Positions 16,028 to 23,958 of a stretch of 33,966 nucleotides of DNA are shown piece after piece. This DNA is from an uncultured Campylobacter sp. (lineage in GTDB: Bacteria > Campylobacterota > Campylobacteria > Campylobacterales > Campylobacteraceae), in contig NZ_CALHHX010000086.1 of assembly GCF_938030685.1 (NCBI RefSeq), positions 1 to 33,966 on the forward strand, given 5' to 3'. The stretch's first letter is position 1; every line of letters starts with the position of its first letter. The notes beneath the pieces were generated by a model. That model was not told where the DNA came from. It saw nothing but the letters and a program-made list of their open reading frames with translations, and did no database searches. The position numbers were made by a program, and so were the translations under genes.

Positions 16028-18280
16028 TTAAAATTTTACCTCCGCAGAGAGCATGAAGCTTCTGCTCTCGCCCAGCGTCACGCCGTTTGCCGAACCTAGC
16101 ACGCTAGTTACGTTAAGTCCGCCCGCACCGTCGGCGCTCGCAGGATACATTCCCGCCCAGTATTTTTTGTTAAATACGTTATTTACGTTGAAGCGTAACG
16201 TAGTCTTATCGCCCAAAAGGTGCTCGCTCGTATATCTGATACCAAGATCGGTAACGAAAAAGCTAGGCGTGTGCTGAGTGTTTAGATCGTCCAGATACAT
16301 CTTGCTAGTGTAGTGGAAATTCGTACTGATCGCAAGTTTATCGGTGCCAGGGATCACGTAATCAAACATCAAATTTGCATTGATTTTAGGAATGCCGTTT
16401 GCGACCTTGCGATTAGCGCCCTCGATGCTTACGTTGTGCATCTTAGGATCGATATAGGTAAAGCCTCCGAGCACGCTTAAATTTTGCGTAATTCGTCCGC
16501 CGCTCATAAACTCAAATCCGCGGTTGCGCTGCTCGCCGTTTATGCCGTAGCGTCCGGTAGAGCTATTTAGATACGCGATAGGTCTGCGGATATCAAAATA
16601 CGCTACGCTAAAATCGATCATATCGGCTACGCGGATCTTAGCGCCGATCTCGTGCTGCTTGGAGCGATACGGCGACGTATAGGCGACCTCTCCCGCATAT
16701 GGGCTGCTCGCCGGATAAACATAGGTAGAGCCCTGCTGTAAGCTATCTGCATAAGTGTAGTAGATGCTAGCGTCCTCTATCGGATGAAAGATCAAGCTGC
16801 CCGCCCAGCTATATCCCGAATCGCTATAGGCTTTGACAAGTCTTTGCTGGCGGGCATTGTAGGATTCCTGCCTCATCCACGCCTTAGATGCGCTTAACAT
16901 CATGTCAAATTTATCGTTTATCGTGATATCATCTAGCACCGAGACGTTATACATATCTATTACTGCGAAATGATATAACCCGCTTCCGCGCTTAGCGTTA
17001 GTGTAATCTAAAATTTTAGGATCGTAGATATTGCCGATGGTAGGCGAGGTGTAGTTGGTGCTTGCGATCTTATATCTATCCTGCGTCCAGTGATAGCCGT
17101 TGGTCTGCACGCTAAAATCGTGCCCTACGCTGCCCGTGTCAAACTGCGTGTTGGCCTTGAGATAGCCGCTTGGCAGGTCGAATCTATATGCCGCCGTAGC
17201 ACCGCCGCTGTGTTGAGTATAATAATCACCCGGCTTCGTATATTGCGGATGCGTGCTAGGCAAGATGTAGTTTACGACGCCGTGAGTATCACGATCGGCA
17301 CGCTGAAACTGAAAGCCGCCCTCGAAATATAGCCTATCCGTCGGTGAGTATTTAAATTTCGCGCTTGCGGTAGTGGTTTTTAGATGCATTCCTCCAAAGC
17401 TCTGCCCAAGACCGCGTTTTGAGGAATCCACCGCCTTTGGAAGTACCATGCCGTCAGTGATCTTACCGTCTTTAACGCCGAGAGCAAACTGCCCCGCAAA
17501 GCCCTTGGTATTGTGCTCGTAGTAGCTCGCCGCGGTTTCAAACGTTAGATCGCCCGTCGGATAAAATTCCATCGTGATGCTGGCTAGGCGGCGCTGCAAA
17601 TTTGAGCCCTTCGGCTGTCTGTCGCCGTTGGATCCGTAAAATACCGCGCGGTAGCCAAATTTTTCAAATTTATCGGATAGATCAAGTCCAAGACCTAGAT
17701 TGCTTCGCGACATGTAATCGCCCCAAATTATGTATTGATCTTTTACCGGGCGCTTGCGCGTGTAGCTGAAAATGCCCACCGGGTTTTGCGCGCCGTAGAG
17801 CGAGCCTGCGACGCCGTTTTGCACCTGAAAGCTCTCAAACATCGCCATCGGAATCGCCGTCGTCGAAATCGTATAAAAGCCGTCCCAGAAGCTGTTGCCT
17901 ACGACGCTACCTTCAAAGCCGCGCGTCTGCGGGCGTCCGACCGTAGCGCCGCCGCGCATCTGAATCTGCGCGGACGGGAAGTATTTGACCGCCTCCTCGT
18001 AGCCGGTGACGCCTTGGTGGTTCATGATCTCCTTACTGATCGTGTTGATCTGATACGGAAGATCCAAAGCGCGCTTGCCCGCAAGGATACCATGCTGCAC
18101 GTTTTTGCTCAAAAAGCCCTCGTCGATGCCGCTCTCGCTGATATTATCGCCGACGGAATTTACCTCGATTACGCCCATATTCTGCGACTTTTCAGGCGCA
18201 GAATTACCGCCACTTTGCGCTGCAGCCAAACTACCGCATAGTAGGCACATACATGCCGCTAATGAAATTTTAAATTTCAT
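16028..18280 (-). CDS. TonB-dependent siderophore receptor
   Basis: A 750-aa outer-membrane receptor that imports ferric siderophores with TonB energy. ATG 18280 is chosen because AAGGAAAACG stands before it and a signal peptide follows at once (MKFKISLAACMCLLCGSLAAA); the frame is open upstream to 18343. A TonB-box-like MGVIEVNSV is near the mature N-terminus. The plug spans roughly 75-185 (INTISKEIMNHQGV, QTRGFEG, VQNGVAGSLYGAQNPVG), and the rest is a 22-strand-type barrel ending in the terminal phenylalanine EVKF. The plug wording is that of the FhuA/FoxA-like siderophore class. It stands alone, without an ABC transporter nearby. A dyad at 18345-18362 may be its operator. Confidence 0.9.
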   Translation of the reverse strand: MKFKISLAACMCLLCGSLAAAQSGGNSAPEKSQNMGVIEVNSVGDNISESGIDEGFLSKNVQHGILAGKRALDLPYQINTISKEIMNHQGVTGYEEAVKYFPSAQIQMRGGATVGRPQTRGFEGSVVGNSFWDGFYTISTTAIPMAMFESFQVQNGVAGSLYGAQNPVGIFSYTRKRPVKDQYIIWGDYMSRSNLGLGLDLSDKFEKFGYRAVFYGSNGDRQPKGSNLQRRLASITMEFYPTGDLTFETAASYYEHNTKGFAGQFALGVKDGKITDGMVLPKAVDSSKRGLGQSFGGMHLKTTTASAKFKYSPTDRLYFEGGFQFQRADRDTHGVVNYILPSTHPQYTKPGDYYTQHSGGATAAYRFDLPSGYLKANTQFDTGSVGHDFSVQTNGYHWTQDRYKIASTNYTSPTIGNIYDPKILDYTNAKRGSGLYHFAVIDMYNVSVLDDITINDKFDMMLSASKAWMRQESYNARQQRLVKAYSDSGYSWAGSLIFHPIEDASIYYTYADSLQQGSTYVYPASSPYAGEVAYTSPYRSKQHEIGAKIRVADMIDFSVAYFDIRRPIAYLNSSTGRYGINGEQRNRGFEFMSGGRITQNLSVLGGFTYIDPKMHNVSIEGANRKVANGIPKINANLMFDYVIPGTDKLAISTNFHYTSKMYLDDLNTQHTPSFFVTDLGIRYTSEHLLGDKTTLRFNVNNVFNKKYWAGMYPASADGAGGLNVTSVLGSANGVTLGESRSFMLSAEVKF

Positions 18281-18344
18281 CGTTTTCCTTCGTTCCATTA
18301 TTTTCCCTTCGTTATGGATATATTTAATATTATTTTTTAGCATA

Positions 18345-18362
18345 TTAGAAAAATTTTCCTAA
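18345..18362. promoter_or_regulatory. Dyad upstream of siderophore receptor, possible repressor site
   Basis: TTAGAAAAATTTTCCTAA matches its own reverse complement at 8 of 9 pairs. It lies about 65-82 bp upstream of the receptor ATG and about 145 bp upstream of the divergent YihY gene. A regulator such as Fur is plausible because the gene is an iron receptor, but the sequence is not a good classical Fur box. Confidence 0.3.
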
Positions 18363-18507
18363 ATTTAGACTAAATTCGAGATATAAATTTATATATTTGT
18401 AGTCGCATTTTTGCAGTTTAAAATTTCATAGACAATATACTGCGATACAAAAGAAAAATTGCGCAAATTTATATGAAATTCTAAATTTTTAATGTAAAAT
18501 CGCCCGT

Positions 18508-19341
18508 ATGAAAAAACTAATACCGGCGCTTAAGCAAGCGCAAAACCGACTCAAAAATTTCTTCCGCCTCTACGATACCGAGCTCATGCACCATGCATCA
18601 AGCCTTAGCTTTCACACGATTTTGGCGCTACTGCCGGTGCTGATGGTTTCGCTTAGCGTTTTTATGCAGCTGCCAAGCTTTAAAGGCTACTACGACAAGA
18701 TTATGGGCTTTATCTTTTCAAACTTCCTGCCCGCAAATCAAGCGAGCATGGCACACTATATCGAAGAATTTATGGCTAACGGCCTAAGCCTTGGCGTAAC
18801 GGGCTTTTGCGCAGTGTTAGTTACGTCGGTGCTGTTTTTCGGGGACTTTGAAGCGATTATCGCGCGAATTTCGCATTCGCCCGAGCGAAGCTTTTTTAAG
18901 AGCCTAAGCACCTACTGGACGCTGATGACGCTCGCTCCTGTGGGGCTTGGAGCATCGTTTTATATCAGCGGCGAGCTTCAGGAGCTGCTAAATAAAACCG
19001 AGTTTACGAGCTGGATAAATTTGCTTAAAATTCTACCCTACTTAATCGTTTGGGGGATCTTTGCGATTACTTATGCTACGGCGATCAACCGCGAGATCCG
19101 CGCAAAAGCGGTGCTTGCCTCATCGCTCGTAGCATCGATTTTATGGTGGCTTTCGAGACTGGTTTTCGCGCAATACGTCTTTTATAACAAAACCTATCTT
19201 AGCATCTACGGCTCGTTTTCGGTCGCGCTATTTTTCTTTCTGTGGATCTACATAAGCTGGATTTTCTACCTATACGGCGTGAAATTCTGCGTATTTTTGG
19301 ACGCTAAATTTAAAAGAGGCGGCGAGCGACAAAGCGCCTGA
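18508..19341 (+). CDS. YihY/BrkB family inner-membrane protein
   Basis: 277 aa with about six membrane helices. The N-terminal signature is present: HHASSLSFHTILALLPVLMVSLSVF at about 28-52, in which the Ser/Ala/Leu-rich helix with Phe-His-Thr is typical. Other family elements are the loop with FLPANQASM and the C-terminal helices RLVFAQYVFYNKTYLSIYG and FFFLWIYISWIFYLYGVKF. The family was once mislabelled ribonuclease BN; its true function is unresolved (lipid or solute transport has been suggested). The ATG at 18508 has only a weak ribosome site. It is transcribed away from the siderophore receptor, sharing a 227-bp intergenic region. Confidence 0.9.
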   Translation: MKKLIPALKQAQNRLKNFFRLYDTELMHHASSLSFHTILALLPVLMVSLSVFMQLPSFKGYYDKIMGFIFSNFLPANQASMAHYIEEFMANGLSLGVTGFCAVLVTSVLFFGDFEAIIARISHSPERSFFKSLSTYWTLMTLAPVGLGASFYISGELQELLNKTEFTSWINLLKILPYLIVWGIFAITYATAINREIRAKAVLASSLVASILWWLSRLVFAQYVFYNKTYLSIYGSFSVALFFFLWIYISWIFYLYGVKFCVFLDAKFKRGGERQSA

Positions 19342-19588
19342 ATTTCTGTGCAAGGCTGCGTTTTCTATGCTTTTTGGATTAAGGCGCGTTTTCTGCATGG
19401 GCTAGAAATTTAAATCGAAATTTTAAAATTCTATCGAAAACGGGCGGGAAGCTTGTCTTTGAATAATCGGCATATGCATAGAAATATAATTTTAAAAATT
19501 TAATGAGGTGCGGCAAGGCTGGAATTTTAATCCCTCGCAAAGCGCCGTTAAGATAAAATTATGCACGATTTTAAAACAGGGAAATATT

Positions 19589-20221
19589 ATGAAAGACCGT
19601 GACAAAGAGCCGATAATCATAGAAAACGACTACTTTTTTAGGCTTACTATATCAAATAAAATAACGGGCGTGCTTATATTCTTGTTTTTTGTCTTGCTAA
19701 ATTTGACGCCGGAACTAGATCCTTACAAAGAAATAATGCGAAAAGTCGCATTAGTAATGGGGATTTTCGGAATTTTATTTTGCACGTTTTGGGAGATAAA
19801 AATAGCCTATCAAGAATTTTACAATAAGTTTTTTACAAAATTTTATGATGATAGAATTTCATTCGACCATATAGACGAACATATGAAATTTAAAACCGAA
19901 ATTATGCAAAAAGACGATCTCGTATCGGTAACTTGGGCGTTGATACCATATAATGAAGAAGGAGCTGGTATATGGATGAAAGATATAAAAAATAAAAGTG
20001 ATAAAATAATAGCGTATTTGACAAGTCCATTATACTTTTTAATCACCATGTTGCGCCATTTCATTTTCTTAGCACTCAATGGATTTAAATTTAAAAAGTA
20101 TATATTATATAGGTTTAAATCGGGCATTATTGCGGTGCCGGATAATAAAATGTTGAGCGACAAAGACATTAAATTTGAATTCTCGTCTTTGTTTGGTCTA
20201 TATACGAGCGATCTAATTTAA
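19589..20221 (+). CDS. AT-rich membrane protein of unknown function
   Basis: ATG 19589 is preferred: ACAGGGAAATATT precedes it and the product starts cleanly (MKDRDKEPIIIENDYFF). An earlier in-frame GTG at 19508 would add 27 residues of poor quality. The 210-aa protein has two membrane helices at about 20-36 and 43-62, a cytoplasmic charged region, and a third hydrophobic stretch at about 145-165. No family is recognised. The composition is visibly more AT-rich than the surrounding housekeeping genes, with many ATA, AAT and TTT codons, which suggests a different origin. The next gene begins 27 nt after its stop, so the two are probably one operon. Confidence 0.7.
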   Translation: MKDRDKEPIIIENDYFFRLTISNKITGVLIFLFFVLLNLTPELDPYKEIMRKVALVMGIFGILFCTFWEIKIAYQEFYNKFFTKFYDDRISFDHIDEHMKFKTEIMQKDDLVSVTWALIPYNEEGAGIWMKDIKNKSDKIIAYLTSPLYFLITMLRHFIFLALNGFKFKKYILYRFKSGIIAVPDNKMLSDKDIKFEFSSLFGLYTSDLI

Positions 20222-20248
20222 ATTATAGAATTTCTCAAGGAGGAGAAA

Positions 20249-20731
20249 GTGGCGTTTGTAGCAGAATATATTTCGAAAGAGGACTTGGAGAAATATGATA
20301 TTATAAATCGTGTAGATCAGTGCTTGGCAAAATATCATTATGATCCACAGGGGCCTAATGAAATAAAGTGGTTAGACTGGGTAATCGACAGGCAAAGAGA
20401 TATTTGGCTTATCTTTGTTTGTAGCCCGCATCTGCCTGATCCAAGAGACGGATATACTGGAGAGATGATTTGGCTGCTTTATTATAAAGGTAGAGAAATT
20501 GAGTTTGATATTAGACGGGTCTATGACGAAACCACAAGTAAAATGCTAGTCGATAATCCGTTTTTTATCAAATATAAGCTAGAAAATATAAATTCTAGTA
20601 TTGACGGAATTTCGTTAGATGAACTTTATAGGGTGCTTAATGAAGCTTTGATAGAATACGGCGAAAGTGGCATACACGGTAGAAAGTTCCTGCCAAAAGA
20701 ACATGAAGTCGTAACTTTTTTACACGATTAA
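20249..20731 (+). CDS. AT-rich soluble protein of unknown function
   Basis: A 160-aa protein starting at GTG 20249, the choice fixed by a very strong AAGGAGGAGAAA directly upstream. It is acidic and soluble, without signal peptide or membrane helix. Aromatic residues are frequent in the middle (WLDWVIDRQRDIWLIF, MIWLLYYKGREIEFDIRR). The size, acidity and single compact alpha/beta look recall immunity proteins of contact or secreted toxin systems, but no family is recognised and no toxin is seen beside it. Base composition matches the upstream AT-rich gene rather than the chromosome around it, so the pair looks acquired together. Confidence 0.72.
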   Translation: MAFVAEYISKEDLEKYDIINRVDQCLAKYHYDPQGPNEIKWLDWVIDRQRDIWLIFVCSPHLPDPRDGYTGEMIWLLYYKGREIEFDIRRVYDETTSKMLVDNPFFIKYKLENINSSIDGISLDELYRVLNEALIEYGESGIHGRKFLPKEHEVVTFLHD

Positions 20732-20803
20732 AATTCAAAGAACCGAAGAGCTGCGCTTAAATACATCTAATATTTCACTATCAAATTTAAATTTTCTACT
20801 ACG

Positions 20804-21036
20804 CTATAAAACGCCCCACTCTTTTTTATATTCGTTTATTATCTCATCGGGCGTTTTTTCTCCCTTATCGACCTTGATAAGATCGATTATATCTTGCTCG
20901 TTTGCAAACATACCCTCTATCGCGTGATTACATATGATAGATCTGTTTTGCTCGTATTGTTCTACGCTCAGCTCGTCTTTATATTTTTCAAGTATAGCCA
21001 AACTCTTAAACTATAAACTTCCGGATATTTTTGCAT
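20804..21036 (-). pseudogene. VbhA-like antitoxin, frameshifted
   Basis: From TTG 21001 the frame encodes 65 aa with the pattern of VbhA-family antitoxins: EKYKDELSVEQYEQNRSIICN, then HAIEGMF, then GEKTPDEIINEYKKEW. In VbhA the (S/T)xxxE(G/N) motif blocks the active site of a Fic AMP-transferase; here it reads NHAIEG, with Asn in place of Ser/Thr. A well-placed start exists upstream in another frame: ATG 21036 behind AGGGGATAAAGC, reading MQKYPEVYSLR. One added base near 21003 would join this to LAILEKYKDELS and give a 77-aa protein. So the gene seems to have lost one base. The short version from TTG could still be made. No Fic gene is next to it. Confidence 0.6.
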
Positions 21037-21272
21037 GCTTTATCCCCTAGCAATATAAAATTTTATCAGCTGCGGCGCCCTATTAAAAAGCAAAGCTCGA
21101 GCAGGCAGACGCACTTTTTGCTACGAATAGCTTGCAAGTAGTTCGCACTTCGCCGCAGCTAAAGCAGATAACTATTAGATGACGGGAAATTTTACTGCAA
21201 GTAGCTCACAAATAAATTTAACAAAGCCCTTATCAAGCAAAAAACGAAAGTAAAAGCCGTCAAAGAAAACTG

Positions 21273-22028
21273 CTACTCTCTTACGATGAAAGCTCCAGTA
21301 AACTTGCCATTATGCGCGAAATCTCTCGCCTCATCCTCGCTTTTAAATCCACTTAAAAAGACGCGATAAATAGGCGCGCCATCTATGCTAAATTCTTTGA
21401 TGATCGCAGGATATCCCGCCGTGCCGTGGTAATCGCGCTGATAAATTTGTGCGCCGCTTCTGTTTCTAAACGCACCGATTTGCACCATAAAATTTCCGCC
21501 GACAATGGTTGCTTTCGGCGAGCCTTTGGCGATGGTATGTCCGTAAAAGCCCACTACTTCGAGTTTTACCGGCGCTGTACCTTTGGCAAATACGCCTACT
21601 AAATTAGCAGCTGTTTTGCTAAGATCGATGATGCGACCATCCACGAATGGACCGCGATCGTTGATGCGCACGGTTGCGGTAGCGCCGGTGTCGCGATTCG
21701 TGACCTTTACCATAGTATTCATTGGATAGGTTTTGTGCGCGGCGGTCATGCCGTTCATATCGTAAATTTCGCCGTTTGAGGTGTATTTGCCGTGGAAATT
21801 CGGTCCGTACCAGCTGGCGATACCGATCTGGGTATCGCCGACGCTTACTTGCTCGGGGTAGTAGGTTTTGCCGTTGATTTTATAAGGGCGCATGGTGGCG
21901 GGGGAGTTTTTGCCGATCTTGCCCGCACCGCTCGCAGACGATCTAGACGACGGTGCGGTGCGAAACGAGCAACCGGCAAGAATCAGCGCAAAAAGCGCGC
22001 TAAGAAGGGCGATTTTCCGATACGACAC
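21273..22028 (-). CDS. rlpA: RlpA-type lytic transglycosylase lipoprotein with SPOR domain
   Basis: 251 aa from GTG 22028. A lipoprotein signal peptide ends in the lipobox LAGC with Cys20. The double-psi beta-barrel follows at about 68-160 with the family signatures IGIASWYGPNFHGKYTSNGE, MTAAHKTYPMNTMVKVTN and VRINDRGPFVDGRIIDLS, which hold the catalytic Glu and Asp and the conserved His. The SPOR domain at about 178-250 binds denuded glycan at the septum. RlpA cuts such glycan strands during daughter-cell separation. The start codon lies 12 bp after the mltD stop, so two glycan-cutting enzymes are made together. It is the last gene of the minus-strand run. Confidence 0.93.
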   Translation of the reverse strand: MSYRKIALLSALFALILAGCSFRTAPSSRSSASGAGKIGKNSPATMRPYKINGKTYYPEQVSVGDTQIGIASWYGPNFHGKYTSNGEIYDMNGMTAAHKTYPMNTMVKVTNRDTGATATVRINDRGPFVDGRIIDLSKTAANLVGVFAKGTAPVKLEVVGFYGHTIAKGSPKATIVGGNFMVQIGAFRNRSGAQIYQRDYHGTAGYPAIIKEFSIDGAPIYRVFLSGFKSEDEARDFAHNGKFTGAFIVRE

Positions 22029-22040
22029 CTACGATCCGAT

Positions 22041-23039
22041 CTATTTGTTAAATTTTATATTATTTAGCGCTATTTCGTTTTTGTCTTTGAGGCTAAGCTC
22101 GTTTGCCAAACCTGCTAACACGCGTCCTGGCTTGCGCTGTTTCAGACGTGGTTCATACGCTTGAAACGCGCCTTGATTTACGACAAATTCTGCATATTTG
22201 CTTTGTGGGATATAAAAGAAGTACTTGCCGTTAAGCGGCGAAATTCCGTTTTTAATATGCGCGTTGTAATCCTGCATTTGCGACGGCGAAATTCCGATCT
22301 GTTTTGCAACCGCGCTTAGCTTTGTGCCCGGAGCTACGGCGATACGCTTTAGCCCCCACGGCTCGCTTTCAAAAAGCAGGATTTTACGCATATTTTCATT
22401 TTGAGCGATGTAAGCGTATTTAATAATGCGCTTGATAAAATTCTTAGTCTCATTAGGAAGTGCGGGACTTTTTAGCAAGCGATCCAGATCATCGCTGCCA
22501 GTAGCTGCAATCGCATTTTTAAGCTTTTGATCACCACAATTATACGCCATTAGTGCTAAATACCACTTGCCAAAATTTTGCTTCAGATGCAAAATATACG
22601 AAAACGCAGCATCCGTAGAGGCTGCGGGATCGCGACGCTCATCCACGGCGCTATCTACTCTAAGACCGAAATTTTTCGCAGTTGCCGGCATCAGCTGCCA
22701 CATACCACCTGCGCTAGCGCCTGATGTGACCGTATTTTTAAGATGAGATTCTACCATTGCCAAATACAATAAGAATTCCGGAGCTTCGATGTTATCGACC
22801 TCGGATTTGACTAAGTAGGCATTGTGCGACTGCGAAGTCACGATATGCTTAAACTGCTTGCGATCGCTTGCATTGATCGCACGGAATATGCCCGCAACTA
22901 CGTTTTTGCTCGATTCGTTATTTTCGATGCCGAATTGATTTAAAATATAGTCGTGATTTGCGCGCATCAGACCGGGCTGGCTCGCAAACGCTTCGCCCAC
23001 TAAAAGTAGGGCTAGCAGTATAAATTTTATGGCTTTCAT
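22041..23039 (-). CDS. mltD: Membrane-bound lytic murein transglycosylase D-like protein
   Basis: 332 aa. A signal peptide (about 1-19, KAIKFILLALLLVGEAFAS) leads to a periplasmic SLT domain. The catalytic glutamate is Glu97 in LYLAMVESHLKN, followed by SGASAGGMWQLMPATAKNFG and ALMAYNCGDQKLKNAI, the standard family 1 SLT motifs in MltD wording. A LysM-like peptidoglycan-binding segment follows at about 232-275 (VAPGTKLSAVAKQIGIS). The enzyme cleaves glycan to 1,6-anhydro products. The ATG has AAAGGAGAGAT directly before it and overlaps the tatD stop by 4 nt (ATGA). No lipobox is seen, so it may be soluble in the periplasm. Confidence 0.92.
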   Translation of the reverse strand: MKAIKFILLALLLVGEAFASQPGLMRANHDYILNQFGIENNESSKNVVAGIFRAINASDRKQFKHIVTSQSHNAYLVKSEVDNIEAPEFLLYLAMVESHLKNTVTSGASAGGMWQLMPATAKNFGLRVDSAVDERRDPAASTDAAFSYILHLKQNFGKWYLALMAYNCGDQKLKNAIAATGSDDLDRLLKSPALPNETKNFIKRIIKYAYIAQNENMRKILLFESEPWGLKRIAVAPGTKLSAVAKQIGISPSQMQDYNAHIKNGISPLNGKYFFYIPQSKYAEFVVNQGAFQAYEPRLKQRKPGRVLAGLANELSLKDKNEIALNNIKFNK

Positions 23040-23833
23040 ATCTCTCCTTTGATTTTATCGCCAAAAAGCCTACAGGCGTTTTGAGTCGTTATTGCTTCAA
23101 CCTCTTCTACGCTTAGGCTTAAAATTTCCGCGACTTTTTCTACCACGAGTCTCGTAAATGCAGGCTCGTTGCGCTCGCCGCGATGCGGATGCGGGGTTAG
23201 ATATGGTGCATCCGTCTCGATTAAAAGGCGCTCTTGCGGAATTTGCGGTAAGATCTCAGCTAAGTTTTTTGCATTTTTGAATGTCAAAACTCCGCCGATA
23301 CCGAAGTAAAATCCGTATTCGCTAAGACCTAGCAAAAGCTTGCTGGCATTGAAGCAGTGCAAAACACCGCCGCATAAATCGCCGGCACGATCTTTTAGAA
23401 TTCCAAAGCTATCTTCGTTTGCTTCTCGGATATGGACTATAAGTGGTTTTTGAAGTTGTGTTGCTAGATCGATTTGTGAGATGAAGGCGTCTTTTTGGCG
23501 GGAGATTTCTAAGGCTTTGGTTTCCTTGCTCTCTTGCTGCTTAAGTCTGAAATAATCAAGACCGCATTCGCCAACGCCCACGCATTTGGGATCGTCAGCA
23601 TACCGCTTCAGCACCTCCATATCGAAAGAATCTATCTCGTATGGATGCACCCCTACGGCAAAATACACATTATTCCGCGCGTGCGAAATTTTACATGCCT
23701 TATCTAGGTCTGCTACATCGGCACCGGGAATGATGATGCTACGCACGCCTGCAATCGTGGCGCGCTCAATCACCGCGTCTAAATCAGCATCGAAACTAGC
23801 ATCGTCTAAATGGCAATGTGTATCTATAATCAT
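23036..23833 (-). CDS. tatD: TatD-family metal-dependent DNase
   Basis: ATG 23833 is chosen over an in-frame GTG at 23842 because AAGTGAG lies just before it. The 265-aa TIM-barrel hydrolase starts with MIIDTHCHLDD, where His6 and His8 bind the metal. The other TatD signatures are present: GVGECGLDYFR, PLIVHIREANEDS, GVLHCFNAS and LLIETDAPYLTPHPHRGERNEP. TatD proteins are 3'-5' exonucleases acting on single-stranded or damaged DNA and on some other substrates. The gene leads a block with mltD and rlpA, separated by about 125 bp from recN. The assignment is secure at family level; the precise substrate is not visible. Confidence 0.94.
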   Translation of the reverse strand: MIIDTHCHLDDASFDADLDAVIERATIAGVRSIIIPGADVADLDKACKISHARNNVYFAVGVHPYEIDSFDMEVLKRYADDPKCVGVGECGLDYFRLKQQESKETKALEISRQKDAFISQIDLATQLQKPLIVHIREANEDSFGILKDRAGDLCGGVLHCFNASKLLLGLSEYGFYFGIGGVLTFKNAKNLAEILPQIPQERLLIETDAPYLTPHPHRGERNEPAFTRLVVEKVAEILSLSVEEVEAITTQNACRLFGDKIKGEI

Positions 23834-23958
23834 AAAACTCACTTGATAAAATTTTTCGAAGCGGATTTTACGTCGTTTTGCAAAATCACACTTAAATTTA
23901 AATTAAACGCGGTATTGTAGCGAAAAATTTCAGATTTAAACTTAAGCTTAAAATTCCT

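Noticed and set aside
17735..18241. 168-codon plus-strand frame inside the siderophore receptor
   Set aside because: Arg/Ala-rich product with no motif, lying antisense to a complete receptor plug domain; typical shadow of GC-rich codons.
19508..19588. GTG start adding 27 residues to the AT-rich membrane protein
   Set aside because: No ribosome-binding site of quality, while the ATG at 19589 has one, and the added peptide has no features.
21068..21160. Inverted 10-bp repeat AGCTGCGGCG and CGCCGCAGCT, 73 nt apart, downstream of rlpA
   Set aside because: The loop is too long for a terminator and no RNA gene or promoter could be recognised; possibly chance.
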